NCBI GenBank assembly: GCA_002431965.1
Contig: DJEW01000011.1
Location: 49,793 to 113,792 of the forward strand
DNA from: Clostridiales bacterium UBA5888
Lineage (GTDB): Bacteria; Bacillota; Clostridia; Oscillospirales; Oscillospiraceae
Direction of reading: 5' to 3'
Length of the DNA: 64,000 nucleotides
Both the position numbers and the translations under genes were made by a program. Shown here piece after piece: positions 14,585 through 21,501 of this stretch; the stretch's first letter is position 1; every line of letters starts with the position of its first letter. The notes under the pieces were generated by a model, which saw nothing but the letters and a program-made list of their open reading frames with translations, ran no database searches and was not told where the DNA came from.

Positions 14585-15712
14585 ATGACAGAAATTTTGC
14601 TTATACGGCACACCCAGGCGGAGGGAAATCTATACCGCATGATGCAGGGACACTGGGACGGCGACGTGACCGCCCACGGGTGGGAGCAGATCGCCGCGCT
14701 GGCCGAGAGGCTGCGCGATGTGCCGATAGATGCGGTGTATTCCAGCGATCTGTACCGCGCGCGTATGACCGCCGGCGCGGTGACAAAGTACCACCCGCTC
14801 ACGCTCGGCATCGACAAGCGCCTGCGGGAGATCGACGTTGGACCGTGGGAGGCGTGCTTTTTCGGCAATATATTTCACGAATTTCCCGATGAGGCGGAGA
14901 AATTTGTCCGCCGCCCGTCACAGTGGCAGGTCGCCGGGGCGGAGACGTTTATGGATGTGCAGCGCCGCGCCTATCCGGCGCTCTGTGACATTGCCGCGCG
15001 CCATGACGGCGGGCGCATCGCAGTGGTGAGCCACGGCGTGACCATACGCTGCATCATGTCGAAGATAACCGGCATACCGCTGGACGATGTGGAGACGCTG
15101 CCCATATTCTTCAACACCTCCGTCACAACGCTGGAGTATGATAAGGGCGTGTTCAGCGTGAAAACGGAAAACGACTGCGCCCACCTTGACGCGCTCAACA
15201 GCCCCGTGTGGCGCAGGCTCAGCGCGCTGCGCGACGCGCCGCTCGACCCGCGCGCGGAGCGGGAGTATTATGCCGCCGCCTATGCCGACGCATGGCGCGC
15301 CGCGCACGGCGGTCTTGCGGGGTATGACGAGACCGTGTACCTCGCTGCGGCGCGAAACCACTATGACGCCGACCCCGGCGCGGTGCTGAAAATACTCGAC
15401 GGGGACGATCCGGTCGGGCTTGTTGATATGGACACGCACCGCGGCGCGGCGGACGGTGCGGGCTGGATCAGCCTTATCTGGCTGCGCGAGGACTATCGCG
15501 GCAAGGGCTACGGCATACAGCTGCTCGCGCGGGCGATAAAGGCGTATACAAACATGGGGCGGCGCGAGCTGCGGCTGCACGTTGCGCACGAAAATGAGGA
15601 CGCGCTGCATTTCTATGAGAGCTGCGGCTTTGAGCGCATCGGCGAAGAGCGGCGCGCGGACGGAACACTTTTACTGATGAGGTGCAGCCTTGGAGAGAAA
15701 GCATATGTTTGA
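14585..15712 (+). CDS. Histidine phosphatase - GNAT acetyltransferase fusion
   Basis: 375 residues with two enzymes. Residues 1-200 are a phosphoglycerate-mutase-like histidine phosphatase: LIRHTQAEGN carries the catalytic RH, SSDLYRARMTA the second Arg, REIDVGPWEACFF, and VVSHGVTIR the second His. Residues ~225-375 are a GNAT domain with the acetyl-CoA loop REDYRGKGYGIQLL and ENEDALHFYESCGFERIGEE. The start is the ATG at 14585 after GGAGG. It overlaps the next gene by 8 nt, which implies co-translation with the metallophosphoesterase. Substrates are unknown. Confidence 0.92.
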   Translation: MTEILLIRHTQAEGNLYRMMQGHWDGDVTAHGWEQIAALAERLRDVPIDAVYSSDLYRARMTAGAVTKYHPLTLGIDKRLREIDVGPWEACFFGNIFHEFPDEAEKFVRRPSQWQVAGAETFMDVQRRAYPALCDIAARHDGGRIAVVSHGVTIRCIMSKITGIPLDDVETLPIFFNTSVTTLEYDKGVFSVKTENDCAHLDALNSPVWRRLSALRDAPLDPRAEREYYAAAYADAWRAAHGGLAGYDETVYLAAARNHYDADPGAVLKILDGDDPVGLVDMDTHRGAADGAGWISLIWLREDYRGKGYGIQLLARAIKAYTNMGRRELRLHVAHENEDALHFYESCGFERIGEERRADGTLLLMRCSLGEKAYV

Positions 15713-16811
15713 GGACAGACCCGCGGTCATAAAGTCCCTCTGCATCCCGGAGGGGCGGCGGATAATCGTGGTGTCGGATATACACGGCAATCTTGAATAT
15801 CTCAAGGGCGTGCTGAAAAAGGCGGGCTTCGGCGCGGATGATGAGCTTATCATCGACGGAGATTTCCTTGAAAAAGGCGCGGACAGCCTTGGCACGATGA
15901 GGTATATAATGGCGCTCAGCCGCGGCGGAAATGTTCATACCGTGTGTGGCAACTGCGACGACTGGTGCACGATATTCAAAAACGACGAGCAGATGGATGA
16001 GCATCTCATGCATTACATACTGCATAAAAAGTCAGGCATACTCTGGGATATGCTCAACGCCGCAGGGCTCGACCTTTTTGAGACGGGCAGCTTCACCGCC
16101 TGCAAGCGCGGGATCGCCCGCGCGTTCGAGCCGGAATGGCGCTTTCTCGCTTCCCTCCCGCACGCGATAGAGACGGAGAATTTTATCTTCGCCCACGCGG
16201 CGGTGGATCCCGCAAAGCCGCTGCGTGAGCATACGGTGGAGGAGCTGACGCGCTGTGATCATTTCATGACGCTCGGTCGCAGCTTTGATAAATGGGTCGT
16301 TGTGGGGCACTATCCCGTGCAGCTGTACGGCACGGATAAGGTCTGCGCAAATCCCATCGTTGACCGAGCGCACAAAACGGTCAGCATCGACGGCGCGTGT
16401 GTTCTCAAGGACGACGGGCAGCTCAACGCCTTCATCATCCCCGATAAATACAGCGAGGATTTCAGCTTCGTCGCCTACGACTCGTTCCCGGAGCGCGTCG
16501 TGCTCGACAATCAGGAGGGTAGCAAAACGTCATACTACATCCGCTGGGGCGACAGCCAGGTGCGCGTGCTGGAGCGGGGAGAGGAATTCTCCCGCTGCCG
16601 CCATGTGCGCACTGGGTACGAGATGGACATACTGACAAAATACCTCTTCTCCGACAGCGAGTATACCGACTGCAACGACTGCACGGACTATGTGCTGCCG
16701 CTGAAGGCGGGCGACATCGTGCGCGTGGTGGAGGAGACGAGCAGGGGGTACTTCGTCAAGCACGGCGGCTGGTCGGGCTGGTACAGGGGCGGGCTGGGCT
16801 ATGTCCGCTGA
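15705..16811 (+). CDS. Calcineurin-like metallophosphoesterase with C-terminal extension
   Basis: 368 residues. The phosphoesterase core spans ~20-215: VSDIHGNLEYL, DGDFLEKGADS, VCGNCDDWC and VVGHYPVQLYG supply the Asp/His/Asn metal ligands, as in diadenosine-tetraphosphatase or PP1-like bacterial enzymes. The C-terminal ~120 residues include an SH3-like stretch (LKAGDIVRVVEETSRGYFVK, then GWSGWYRGGLGYV) of unclear role. The ATG at 15705 has GGAGAG 8 nt upstream; a TTG at 15690 is less likely. It overlaps both neighbours by a few bases, so it is in the middle of an operon. Confidence 0.88.
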   Translation: MFEDRPAVIKSLCIPEGRRIIVVSDIHGNLEYLKGVLKKAGFGADDELIIDGDFLEKGADSLGTMRYIMALSRGGNVHTVCGNCDDWCTIFKNDEQMDEHLMHYILHKKSGILWDMLNAAGLDLFETGSFTACKRGIARAFEPEWRFLASLPHAIETENFIFAHAAVDPAKPLREHTVEELTRCDHFMTLGRSFDKWVVVGHYPVQLYGTDKVCANPIVDRAHKTVSIDGACVLKDDGQLNAFIIPDKYSEDFSFVAYDSFPERVVLDNQEGSKTSYYIRWGDSQVRVLERGEEFSRCRHVRTGYEMDILTKYLFSDSEYTDCNDCTDYVLPLKAGDIVRVVEETSRGYFVKHGGWSGWYRGGLGYVR

Positions 16812-17091
16812 TATACTGTGCGCGGCGGGCGACTATGCCGTGATATGGATGATAATAATGAGCGCGGCGCTCTTTATGCTGATGTGCATCGACAAGGGAC
16901 GCGCAAGGCGCGGCGCAAGGCGAATCCCGGAGCGGCGGCTCTTTGCCGCGGCGCTCGCGGGCGGCGCGTTCGGCGGGTGGCTTGGCATGTATGTATTGCG
17001 CCACAAGACGCGCCATTGGTATTTCGCATGGGGCTTCCCCGCGATAGCGCTCGTTGAGGCGGCGCTGGTGTGGTGGTTGAAAACATTGTAA
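16801..17091 (+). CDS. DUF1294 membrane protein
   Basis: 96 residues with about three helices. The family core is intact: MCIDKGRARRGARRIPERRL, then GGAFGGWLGMYVLRHKTRHW. DUF1294 proteins have no assigned function. The ATG overlaps the end of the preceding gene, so translation is probably coupled. Confidence 0.9.
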   Translation: MSADILCAAGDYAVIWMIIMSAALFMLMCIDKGRARRGARRIPERRLFAAALAGGAFGGWLGMYVLRHKTRHWYFAWGFPAIALVEAALVWWLKTL

Positions 17092-17113
17092 CGATCAGGA
17101 ACGCAGAGAGACT

Positions 17114-17851
17114 ATGGAGACAGACATCGAAAAAGTAAAACAGGAGGAAGAGGGCTTCCTTGAATGCGAGAAGCGCTGGGTGTTCGGCGTGCTGATGCTC
17201 GTGGGGGGCTTTTTCGGCGGCTTCACGTACACGATACGCGGCGGGGTGTTCTGCAACGCGCAGACGGCGAACGTCGTGCTCTTCGCCATTGAGCTGGGGC
17301 GCATGAACTGGAGCGGCGCGCTGTACTATGTGATACCGATGAGCGCATACCTTCTGGGCGCGCTGCTGTCGGAAAGCGCAGCGTATTATATAAAGCGGCT
17401 GCATCTCATCCGCTGGGACACGCTTTTCATCATTGTGGAGATGATCGCCGTGGTCATACTCGCGCTGCTGCCGGAGAGCGCGCCGTACCAGATAACGCAG
17501 GTGGCAGTGAACTTCATCTGCTCCATGCAGTTCAATACCTTCCGTCAGGCGCAGGGCATACCCATGGCAACAACATTCTGCACGAACCACTTCCGCCAGG
17601 TCGGCATCGCGGCAAGCAAGCTGATGCGCCATCACGGCGGCAAAGCCTATGCCGACAGGATGTTCTTCCATCTGAAAATGCTGGGGCTGTTTGCGCTGGG
17701 CGTGATATGCGCGGTGCAGCTGTGCGCGCGCTTTGCCGGGCGGGCGATGTTCTTTGCGCTGCTGCCGCTGGCGGTGGTGCTGGCAGACCTCATGTATGCC
17801 GATCTCAAGGTGGAGCACGGCAAATTCGAGCGCAAGCCGCGAGGGCATTGA
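17114..17851 (+). CDS. YoaK/DUF1275-family membrane protein
   Basis: 245 residues with six predicted helices. It starts with an acidic-basic cytosolic segment, then GGFFGGFTYTIRGGVFCNAQTANVV, of which the GGV/F-N-QTANVV signature identifies the DUF1275 (YoaK) family. MQFNTFRQAQGIPMATTF in helix 4-5 is also typical. The function is unknown; some members act in membrane transport. It is the last gene of the 14585-17851 operon, followed by a strong terminator. Confidence 0.9.
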   Translation: METDIEKVKQEEEGFLECEKRWVFGVLMLVGGFFGGFTYTIRGGVFCNAQTANVVLFAIELGRMNWSGALYYVIPMSAYLLGALLSESAAYYIKRLHLIRWDTLFIIVEMIAVVILALLPESAPYQITQVAVNFICSMQFNTFRQAQGIPMATTFCTNHFRQVGIAASKLMRHHGGKAYADRMFFHLKMLGLFALGVICAVQLCARFAGRAMFFALLPLAVVLADLMYADLKVEHGKFERKPRGH

Positions 17852-17875
17852 GGGAAGCAAAAAGAAATAAAAATG

Positions 17876-17914
17876 AACCGGGTGCGCTGATGTTCAGTCA
17901 GCGTGCCCGGTTTT
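17876..17914. terminator. Terminator between convergent genes
   Basis: A long stem AACCGGG-T-GCGCTGA with TCAGCG-T-GCCCGGTT, followed by TT. The right arm overlaps the last codons of the convergent XRE gene. Confidence 0.8.
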
Positions 17915-18230
17915 GCTGTTGTTCATATATGTCTCTGACGATTTGCAGAACGTGCTCCGTCTGCTCCGGCGTGAGCTTTTCAAGCTCACAGAGCAGCGTC
18001 TTTGACCGCTGCGGCGCGGCGGAATCGGCGTTGAAAAACTCCTGCGGCGTTATGCCGAGGTATTCGCAGATGTAGAAGAAGCCGTTCATCGACGGCAGAG
18101 TGCGTCTGTTTTCAATTTTGTTGATATAGCTCTCGCTCTGCCCGAGAGAAAGGCTCATATCCCGCGCGGACACGCCCTTTTGTCCCCTGAGCTGTGAGAG
18201 ACGATGAGAAAACCATTCCGTATAATCCAC
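17898..18230 (-). CDS. XRE-family helix-turn-helix regulator
   Basis: 110 residues. An N-terminal HTH (~8-65: LSQLRGQKGVSARDMSLSLG, SESYINKIENRR) is followed by an acidic tail (LEKLTPEQTEHVLQIVRDIY) that probably dimerises. The start is read as GTG at 18230, because GAGG lies 7 nt upstream; an ATG 14 codons earlier has no site. It is divergent from a two-gene accessory unit. The 9-bp inverted repeat at 18252-18287 in the shared control region is the obvious operator candidate. Confidence 0.85.
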   Translation of the reverse strand: MDYTEWFSHRLSQLRGQKGVSARDMSLSLGQSESYINKIENRRTLPSMNGFFYICEYLGITPQEFFNADSAAPQRSKTLLCELEKLTPEQTEHVLQIVRDIYEQQQNRAR

Positions 18231-18251
18231 ATGATCACCTCGTACATATAG

Positions 18252-18287
18252 TATAATTCCCTGCACTGACAATCATGCGGAATTATA
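18252..18287. promoter_or_regulatory. Inverted repeat, putative XRE operator
   Basis: TATAATTCC (18252-18260) and GGAATTATA (18279-18287) are perfect inverted 9-mers separated by 18 bp. They lie between the divergent XRE gene and the promoter at 18301. A further GGAATTA lies in the spacer of that promoter. Confidence 0.6.
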
Positions 18288-18300
18288 TGATTTATTTTTA

Positions 18301-18329
18301 TTGACGCATGGAATTAAAAGATATATAAT
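18301..18329 (+). promoter_or_regulatory. Promoter of the zinc-cysteine protein pair
   Basis: TTGACG (18301-18306), 17 bp, TATAAT (18324-18329). The spacer contains GGAATTA, half of the neighbouring inverted repeat. Confidence 0.8.
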
Positions 18330-18380
18330 GGCAATTAGTGCAGAATTTGAAGATTTACACATGGGAGGGGGTGAGACCAA

Positions 18381-18578
18381 GTGCGGTATTTCTACAATGA
18401 AGATACGCATAGGCTTCATATTGACGGCTACTGCAAAGTAAGTAAATCATATCCGTGCAGAGTCAGGTTTTTTGATACCTACGATGAAGCGCTGGCGTAT
18501 GACGGCCGCGCGGTGAGCCTGTGCAAAAACTGCGCTAAAAAAGAAGTTGAGATAATGATGAGAGAGGAGAAAAAGTAA
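18381..18578 (+). CDS. Small Cys-rich (putative zinc) protein, Ada-Zn-like pattern
   Basis: 65 residues, start GTG at 18381 after GGGAGGGGGTGAG. The pattern RLHIDGYCK, FDTYDEALAYDGRA and LCKNCAKK (His/Cys early, an F-T--EA helix, then CxxC) resembles the small Ada-type metal-binding fold found alone or fused to DNA-modifying enzymes. That resemblance is by eye only. The stop is followed at once by the next ATG (TAAATG), so the two are one unit under the promoter at 18301. Confidence 0.8.
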   Translation: MRYFYNEDTHRLHIDGYCKVSKSYPCRVRFFDTYDEALAYDGRAVSLCKNCAKKEVEIMMREEKK

Positions 18579-19850
18579 ATGAGTTTGAGTTTATATCGCT
18601 GCGCGGTATGCGGCAGCCCAAATGTTGTGACGGACACGCAGACAGCTGGCGTAGGCTATGATTATGGCAAGGGACTGTTTGGCACGCTGCTTTTCGGCTC
18701 GGGCGGTGCGGCAGCCGGAGTGAGGAGCAAGCAGCAGAAGGTGTTCAAGTGCCCGGACTGCGGACAGACGCTCACGTATCCCATGGATGAAGAGACAAAA
18801 CAAGTTATAGATATTGGCGTAATGTATGCAGACGCGAGGAGCGATCTGCGGATTAGGGGTGTGCGCGTATCATGGGATTCTCTGAAGAGCAAGTACAGAA
18901 ATATAGAATCCGGATTTGCAGACCAGACTATTGCCACACGTAGAGAAGCGGGAAAAGAACTGCTGCAAAGCTATGAAACAGCAACAAAAGAAGAGTTTGA
19001 AGAGGCAGCTGATACAATAATCTCATTTAGAGGACGTATGGGAGAATCTCTATATAGCGAAGCGATCGATGAGGAATATTCGCAAAGAAATATGCCAAAG
19101 CTTTCAGAATACCGGGCATACTGCAACGCGGTTGATCTATTCATAGAAAATGCCTTCAAGTTCTTTAGCGCGGATGAGTTAAATTCTAGTTATCACAGAG
19201 GTAATTACGCTCTGCGTCATGTATTTAATGACAGCATTGCCCCATATCTTTTCAGAAAATATGTGTCAGACCATGGAGAAATGAAACGCTCTGCTATTGA
19301 CAGCTTTCCAAATAGGATGCCCGGGAATAGTTTTAACCTCATAGATTATATAGTATCCGAACCTTTTATATGGGAGATCATGGCGTCGTGGAGCGATACG
19401 ACATTGGGTATAAATATAAAAGATTTCCGCAAAAGATCTTATGAAGATTCGGAGGAACTCAATAGAAAGTTCTTAAGGGATTATTTTGGTACTGGTCATG
19501 GCAGATTCTTCAGTCGGTTAACATACGATACAGTTATCCCCTTGCTTATGGAAGAAGATGGCGTGTTATATTGGTGGGATGGACCAGATACGTGCTTTAA
19601 CGAATTGTCAGAGGCAGAGAAAGCATATTACGAAGACAATAAAATATATCCTAGCTGGATAATCCGGGGGTCGAAGAATAGAATCGTTGACACATATTTC
19701 AAGCATCATCCGGAGAAAAAAGCCGAATTCGAGAGAGATATAAAAGAGATTGAAAATAAGTCCACTACGCTATTTCCAGCCAGCTCGCAGGTTGTTCTTC
19801 TTGCAAAAAAATACGACTATTTTACAGTATGGCATCCGATAGAGGAGTGA
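18579..19850 (+). CDS. Unknown protein with N-terminal zinc ribbon, accessory island
   Basis: 423 residues, not recognised. The N-terminus is a zinc ribbon: CAVCGSPNVV at 8-17 and CPDCGQTLTYP at ~58-68, separated by a Gly-rich hydrophobic stretch (GYDYGKGLFGTLLFGSGGAA). The remaining ~340 residues are soluble, mixed alpha/beta and rich in aromatic residues, with no motif I can name. The DNA from about 18880 is clearly more AT-rich than the genes around it, suggesting later acquisition. It is cotranscribed with the small Cys protein and divergent from the XRE regulator. Defence or stress function would be a guess. Confidence 0.75.
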   Translation: MSLSLYRCAVCGSPNVVTDTQTAGVGYDYGKGLFGTLLFGSGGAAAGVRSKQQKVFKCPDCGQTLTYPMDEETKQVIDIGVMYADARSDLRIRGVRVSWDSLKSKYRNIESGFADQTIATRREAGKELLQSYETATKEEFEEAADTIISFRGRMGESLYSEAIDEEYSQRNMPKLSEYRAYCNAVDLFIENAFKFFSADELNSSYHRGNYALRHVFNDSIAPYLFRKYVSDHGEMKRSAIDSFPNRMPGNSFNLIDYIVSEPFIWEIMASWSDTTLGINIKDFRKRSYEDSEELNRKFLRDYFGTGHGRFFSRLTYDTVIPLLMEEDGVLYWWDGPDTCFNELSEAEKAYYEDNKIYPSWIIRGSKNRIVDTYFKHHPEKKAEFERDIKEIENKSTTLFPASSQVVLLAKKYDYFTVWHPIEE

Positions 19851-19860
19851 TACAACAGCA

Positions 19861-19899
19861 AAAAGAGCTTGGGGCAAGCGAATCGCCCCAAGCTCTTTT
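19861..19899. terminator. Bidirectional terminator
   Basis: A perfect 15-bp stem AAAAGAGCTTGGGGC/GCCCCAAGCTCTTTT with a 9-nt loop, flanked by A and T runs, between convergent genes. Confidence 0.9.
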
Positions 19900-19914
19900 C
19901 TGCCGATATATAGC

Positions 19915-20127
19915 TCACATCCCGTCGTCTGTGACGGAGTCGGTGCGGAACAGCAGCGACACGCACCACAGCGCGGACAGACCCACGAGGGTGTAGACGA
20001 CGCGGCTGACGGTCGCGGTCTGACCGCCGAACAGCCACGCGACGATGTCAAAGCGGAAAAGACCAACGCTGCCCCAGTTGATGCCGCCGATTATCGTCAG
20101 TATCAGAGCTATGCGATCCATTACCAT
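19915..20127 (-). CDS. DUF378 small membrane protein
   Basis: 70 residues with two helices. The start MVMDRIALILTIIGGINWGS and the block VGLFRFDIVAWLFG are diagnostic of DUF378 (YuzA-like). The function is unknown. GGAG lies 10 nt before the ATG. Confidence 0.9.
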   Translation of the reverse strand: MVMDRIALILTIIGGINWGSVGLFRFDIVAWLFGGQTATVSRVVYTLVGLSALWCVSLLFRTDSVTDDGM

Positions 20128-20256
20128 GTAAAAAGAACTCCTCTCTTGCGGCGCGGCAATGCGCCGCGCGCCGTATGGTTTCTCCCATAGTCTGCCCTTG
20201 CGCAGCGGCTTTATGCAAAAAAATTTGCGTTCGACAAAACTAGTGCCCGTTCGCTC

Positions 20257-20285
20257 TTTACAATTGCCCGCCGAGGTGCTACATT
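20257..20285 (+). promoter_or_regulatory. Promoter of the candidate small RNA
   Basis: TTTACA (20257-20262), 17 bp, TACATT (20280-20285), with no ORF downstream on this strand before a terminator. Confidence 0.5.
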
Positions 20286-20291
20286 ATACTC

Positions 20292-20392
20292 ACAGCTTAT
20301 CCAATTGATCTCCCACGGGAGATCAGGCTCATATCTTTATCCCACAACCCTGTTTTTGGCGGACTGAAGCTATTCGGTCCGCCGCTTTTTTA
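20292..20392 (+). ncRNA. Candidate ~100-nt small RNA
   Basis: It lies between a promoter (20257-20285) and a good intrinsic terminator (GGCGGAC...GTCCGCC at 20358-20383, then GCTTTTTTATA). It contains a perfect 8-bp hairpin TGATCTCC-CACG-GGAGATCA (20306-20325) and no plausible ORF. The terminator arm could also protect the 3' end of the convergent YwaF-like mRNA, so the whole may be just that. The family is not recognised. Confidence 0.45.
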
Positions 20393-21139
20393 TATATTCG
20401 GTCTTCGCTTTCGCGGAACGGACACAAACGGTGCGTATATCACCGCCCACACGGCGGCGATGAGCGGGAAGTAGCCGAGGATATAGCCCGGGCGACCGAG
20501 AAACGAAAACCACTCCAGCGGCGAGCCGGGGGAGGGATAGTTGAGGAACATATAGTTTGTCTCAGTGAGGCGGTCGAATATGAACACGGGCGCGGCGAGC
20601 GCGAGCATCAGCAGCAGGCACGACGGGGCGCGGCGTATATCCGGGACGATGTCCCCGGCGAGCGCCTGCATGACGACATAGGTGACGATGAGAAAGTGCC
20701 CGGCAAAGCCCGCAAAGGTCAGAAACGACGCGAGTGGGTAGACGCGCCAATCCGGGAAGAGCAGCGCAAAGAGCGCGCCGGGCATGCAGAAGGCATAGAG
20801 AAACTGCCCCGTCAGCTCGCCGCCGCGCAGGGCGTGCCGCGCCGAGACGTACACCGCCATCGCGCACAGGTGCAGCGGCAGCCGGTCAACGCCGTACAGC
20901 CCCGCGAGGGCGAGCAGCGCCGCGCGCGAAAGCTCCACCGCCAGCGCGCCGAGCGCCGTACAGCGGCTCAGCCGCCGTCTCGCCGCGGCGGGCGCGGCAA
21001 GGTACGCCCTGCACATTATAAGCGCGAAGATCACCCCCGCCGCGAGCCACGCGATATGCCCCAAGGAGAACATCCCGAAGCCGCAGGAGCGGAGGTCGTC
21101 ACCCCCGACACAAAAGAAATCTGATATAATATCCGACAT
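20390..21139 (-). CDS. YwaF-like (TIGR02206-type) membrane protein
   Basis: About 249 residues and seven helices. The signatures are GMFSLGHIAWLAAGV near the start, VDRLPLHLCAMAVYV in the middle and TNYMFLNYPSPGSPLEWF near the C-terminus, which match the YwaF/TIGR02206 membrane family of unknown function. The start is uncertain: the ATG at 21139 is preferred, but neither it nor a GTG at 21157 has a clear ribosome site. Its promoter region overlaps that of the divergent lysine-riboswitch gene. Confidence 0.82.
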   Translation of the reverse strand: MSDIISDFFCVGGDDLRSCGFGMFSLGHIAWLAAGVIFALIMCRAYLAAPAAARRRLSRCTALGALAVELSRAALLALAGLYGVDRLPLHLCAMAVYVSARHALRGGELTGQFLYAFCMPGALFALLFPDWRVYPLASFLTFAGFAGHFLIVTYVVMQALAGDIVPDIRRAPSCLLLMLALAAPVFIFDRLTETNYMFLNYPSPGSPLEWFSFLGRPGYILGYFPLIAAVWAVIYAPFVSVPRKRRPNI

Positions 21140-21218
21140 TTTATATAGTGTATGCACGCCGCGTGCGCCCTATGCGCGCCTTTCGGCGGAATATCCGCGA
21201 TTTTCCGGGCGAAAGCTG

Positions 21219-21246
21219 TTGACATTTCGGATATAGGCTGTATAAT
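21219..21246 (+). promoter_or_regulatory. Promoter of the lysine-riboswitch transcript
   Basis: TTGACA (21219-21224), 16 bp, TATAAT (21241-21246); start near 21253. Confidence 0.8.
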
Positions 21247-21261
21247 ATCGGCAGTGAACAT

Positions 21262-21431
21262 AGTTAGATAGAGGTGCGGTCGTCAAAAGTAGCTCCATGC
21301 AAGGCGCGGAAACGCCGGGGGCGAAAGGGTCTGCCGCCGAAGGGCAGCGCGGTTTCCGGTGCGCTGTGCCTGGGACGCGGGACAATATCCCGCGGACTGT
21401 CATCCCGCACGGGGTGGAGTGCTGTCGGACG
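21262..21431 (+). promoter_or_regulatory. Lysine riboswitch (L box)
   Basis: Conserved L-box blocks occur in order: TAGAGGTGCGG, AAAAGTAG, GGGGGCGAAAGGG, GCCGCCGAAGGGCAGCG, CTGGGAC, GACTGTCATCCCGCAC and GGGGTGGAGTGCTGTC. It sits between a consensus promoter and a terminator hairpin, ahead of an NhaC-type transporter. This is the classic arrangement for lysine uptake genes switched off by lysine through termination. Confidence 0.92.
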
Positions 21432-21445
21432 GTCAAGGAATTTGT

Positions 21446-21484
21446 ATGTCATGAACAGTGTCTGCTCTGTTCATGACATTTTTA
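21446..21484 (+). terminator. Riboswitch-controlled terminator
   Basis: A perfect 13-bp stem ATGTCATGAACAG/CTGTTCATGACAT with TTTTTATT, 20 nt before the transporter ATG. This is the expression platform of the lysine riboswitch. Confidence 0.88.
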
Positions 21485-21501
21485 TTCGGGAGGTACATTT
21501 A

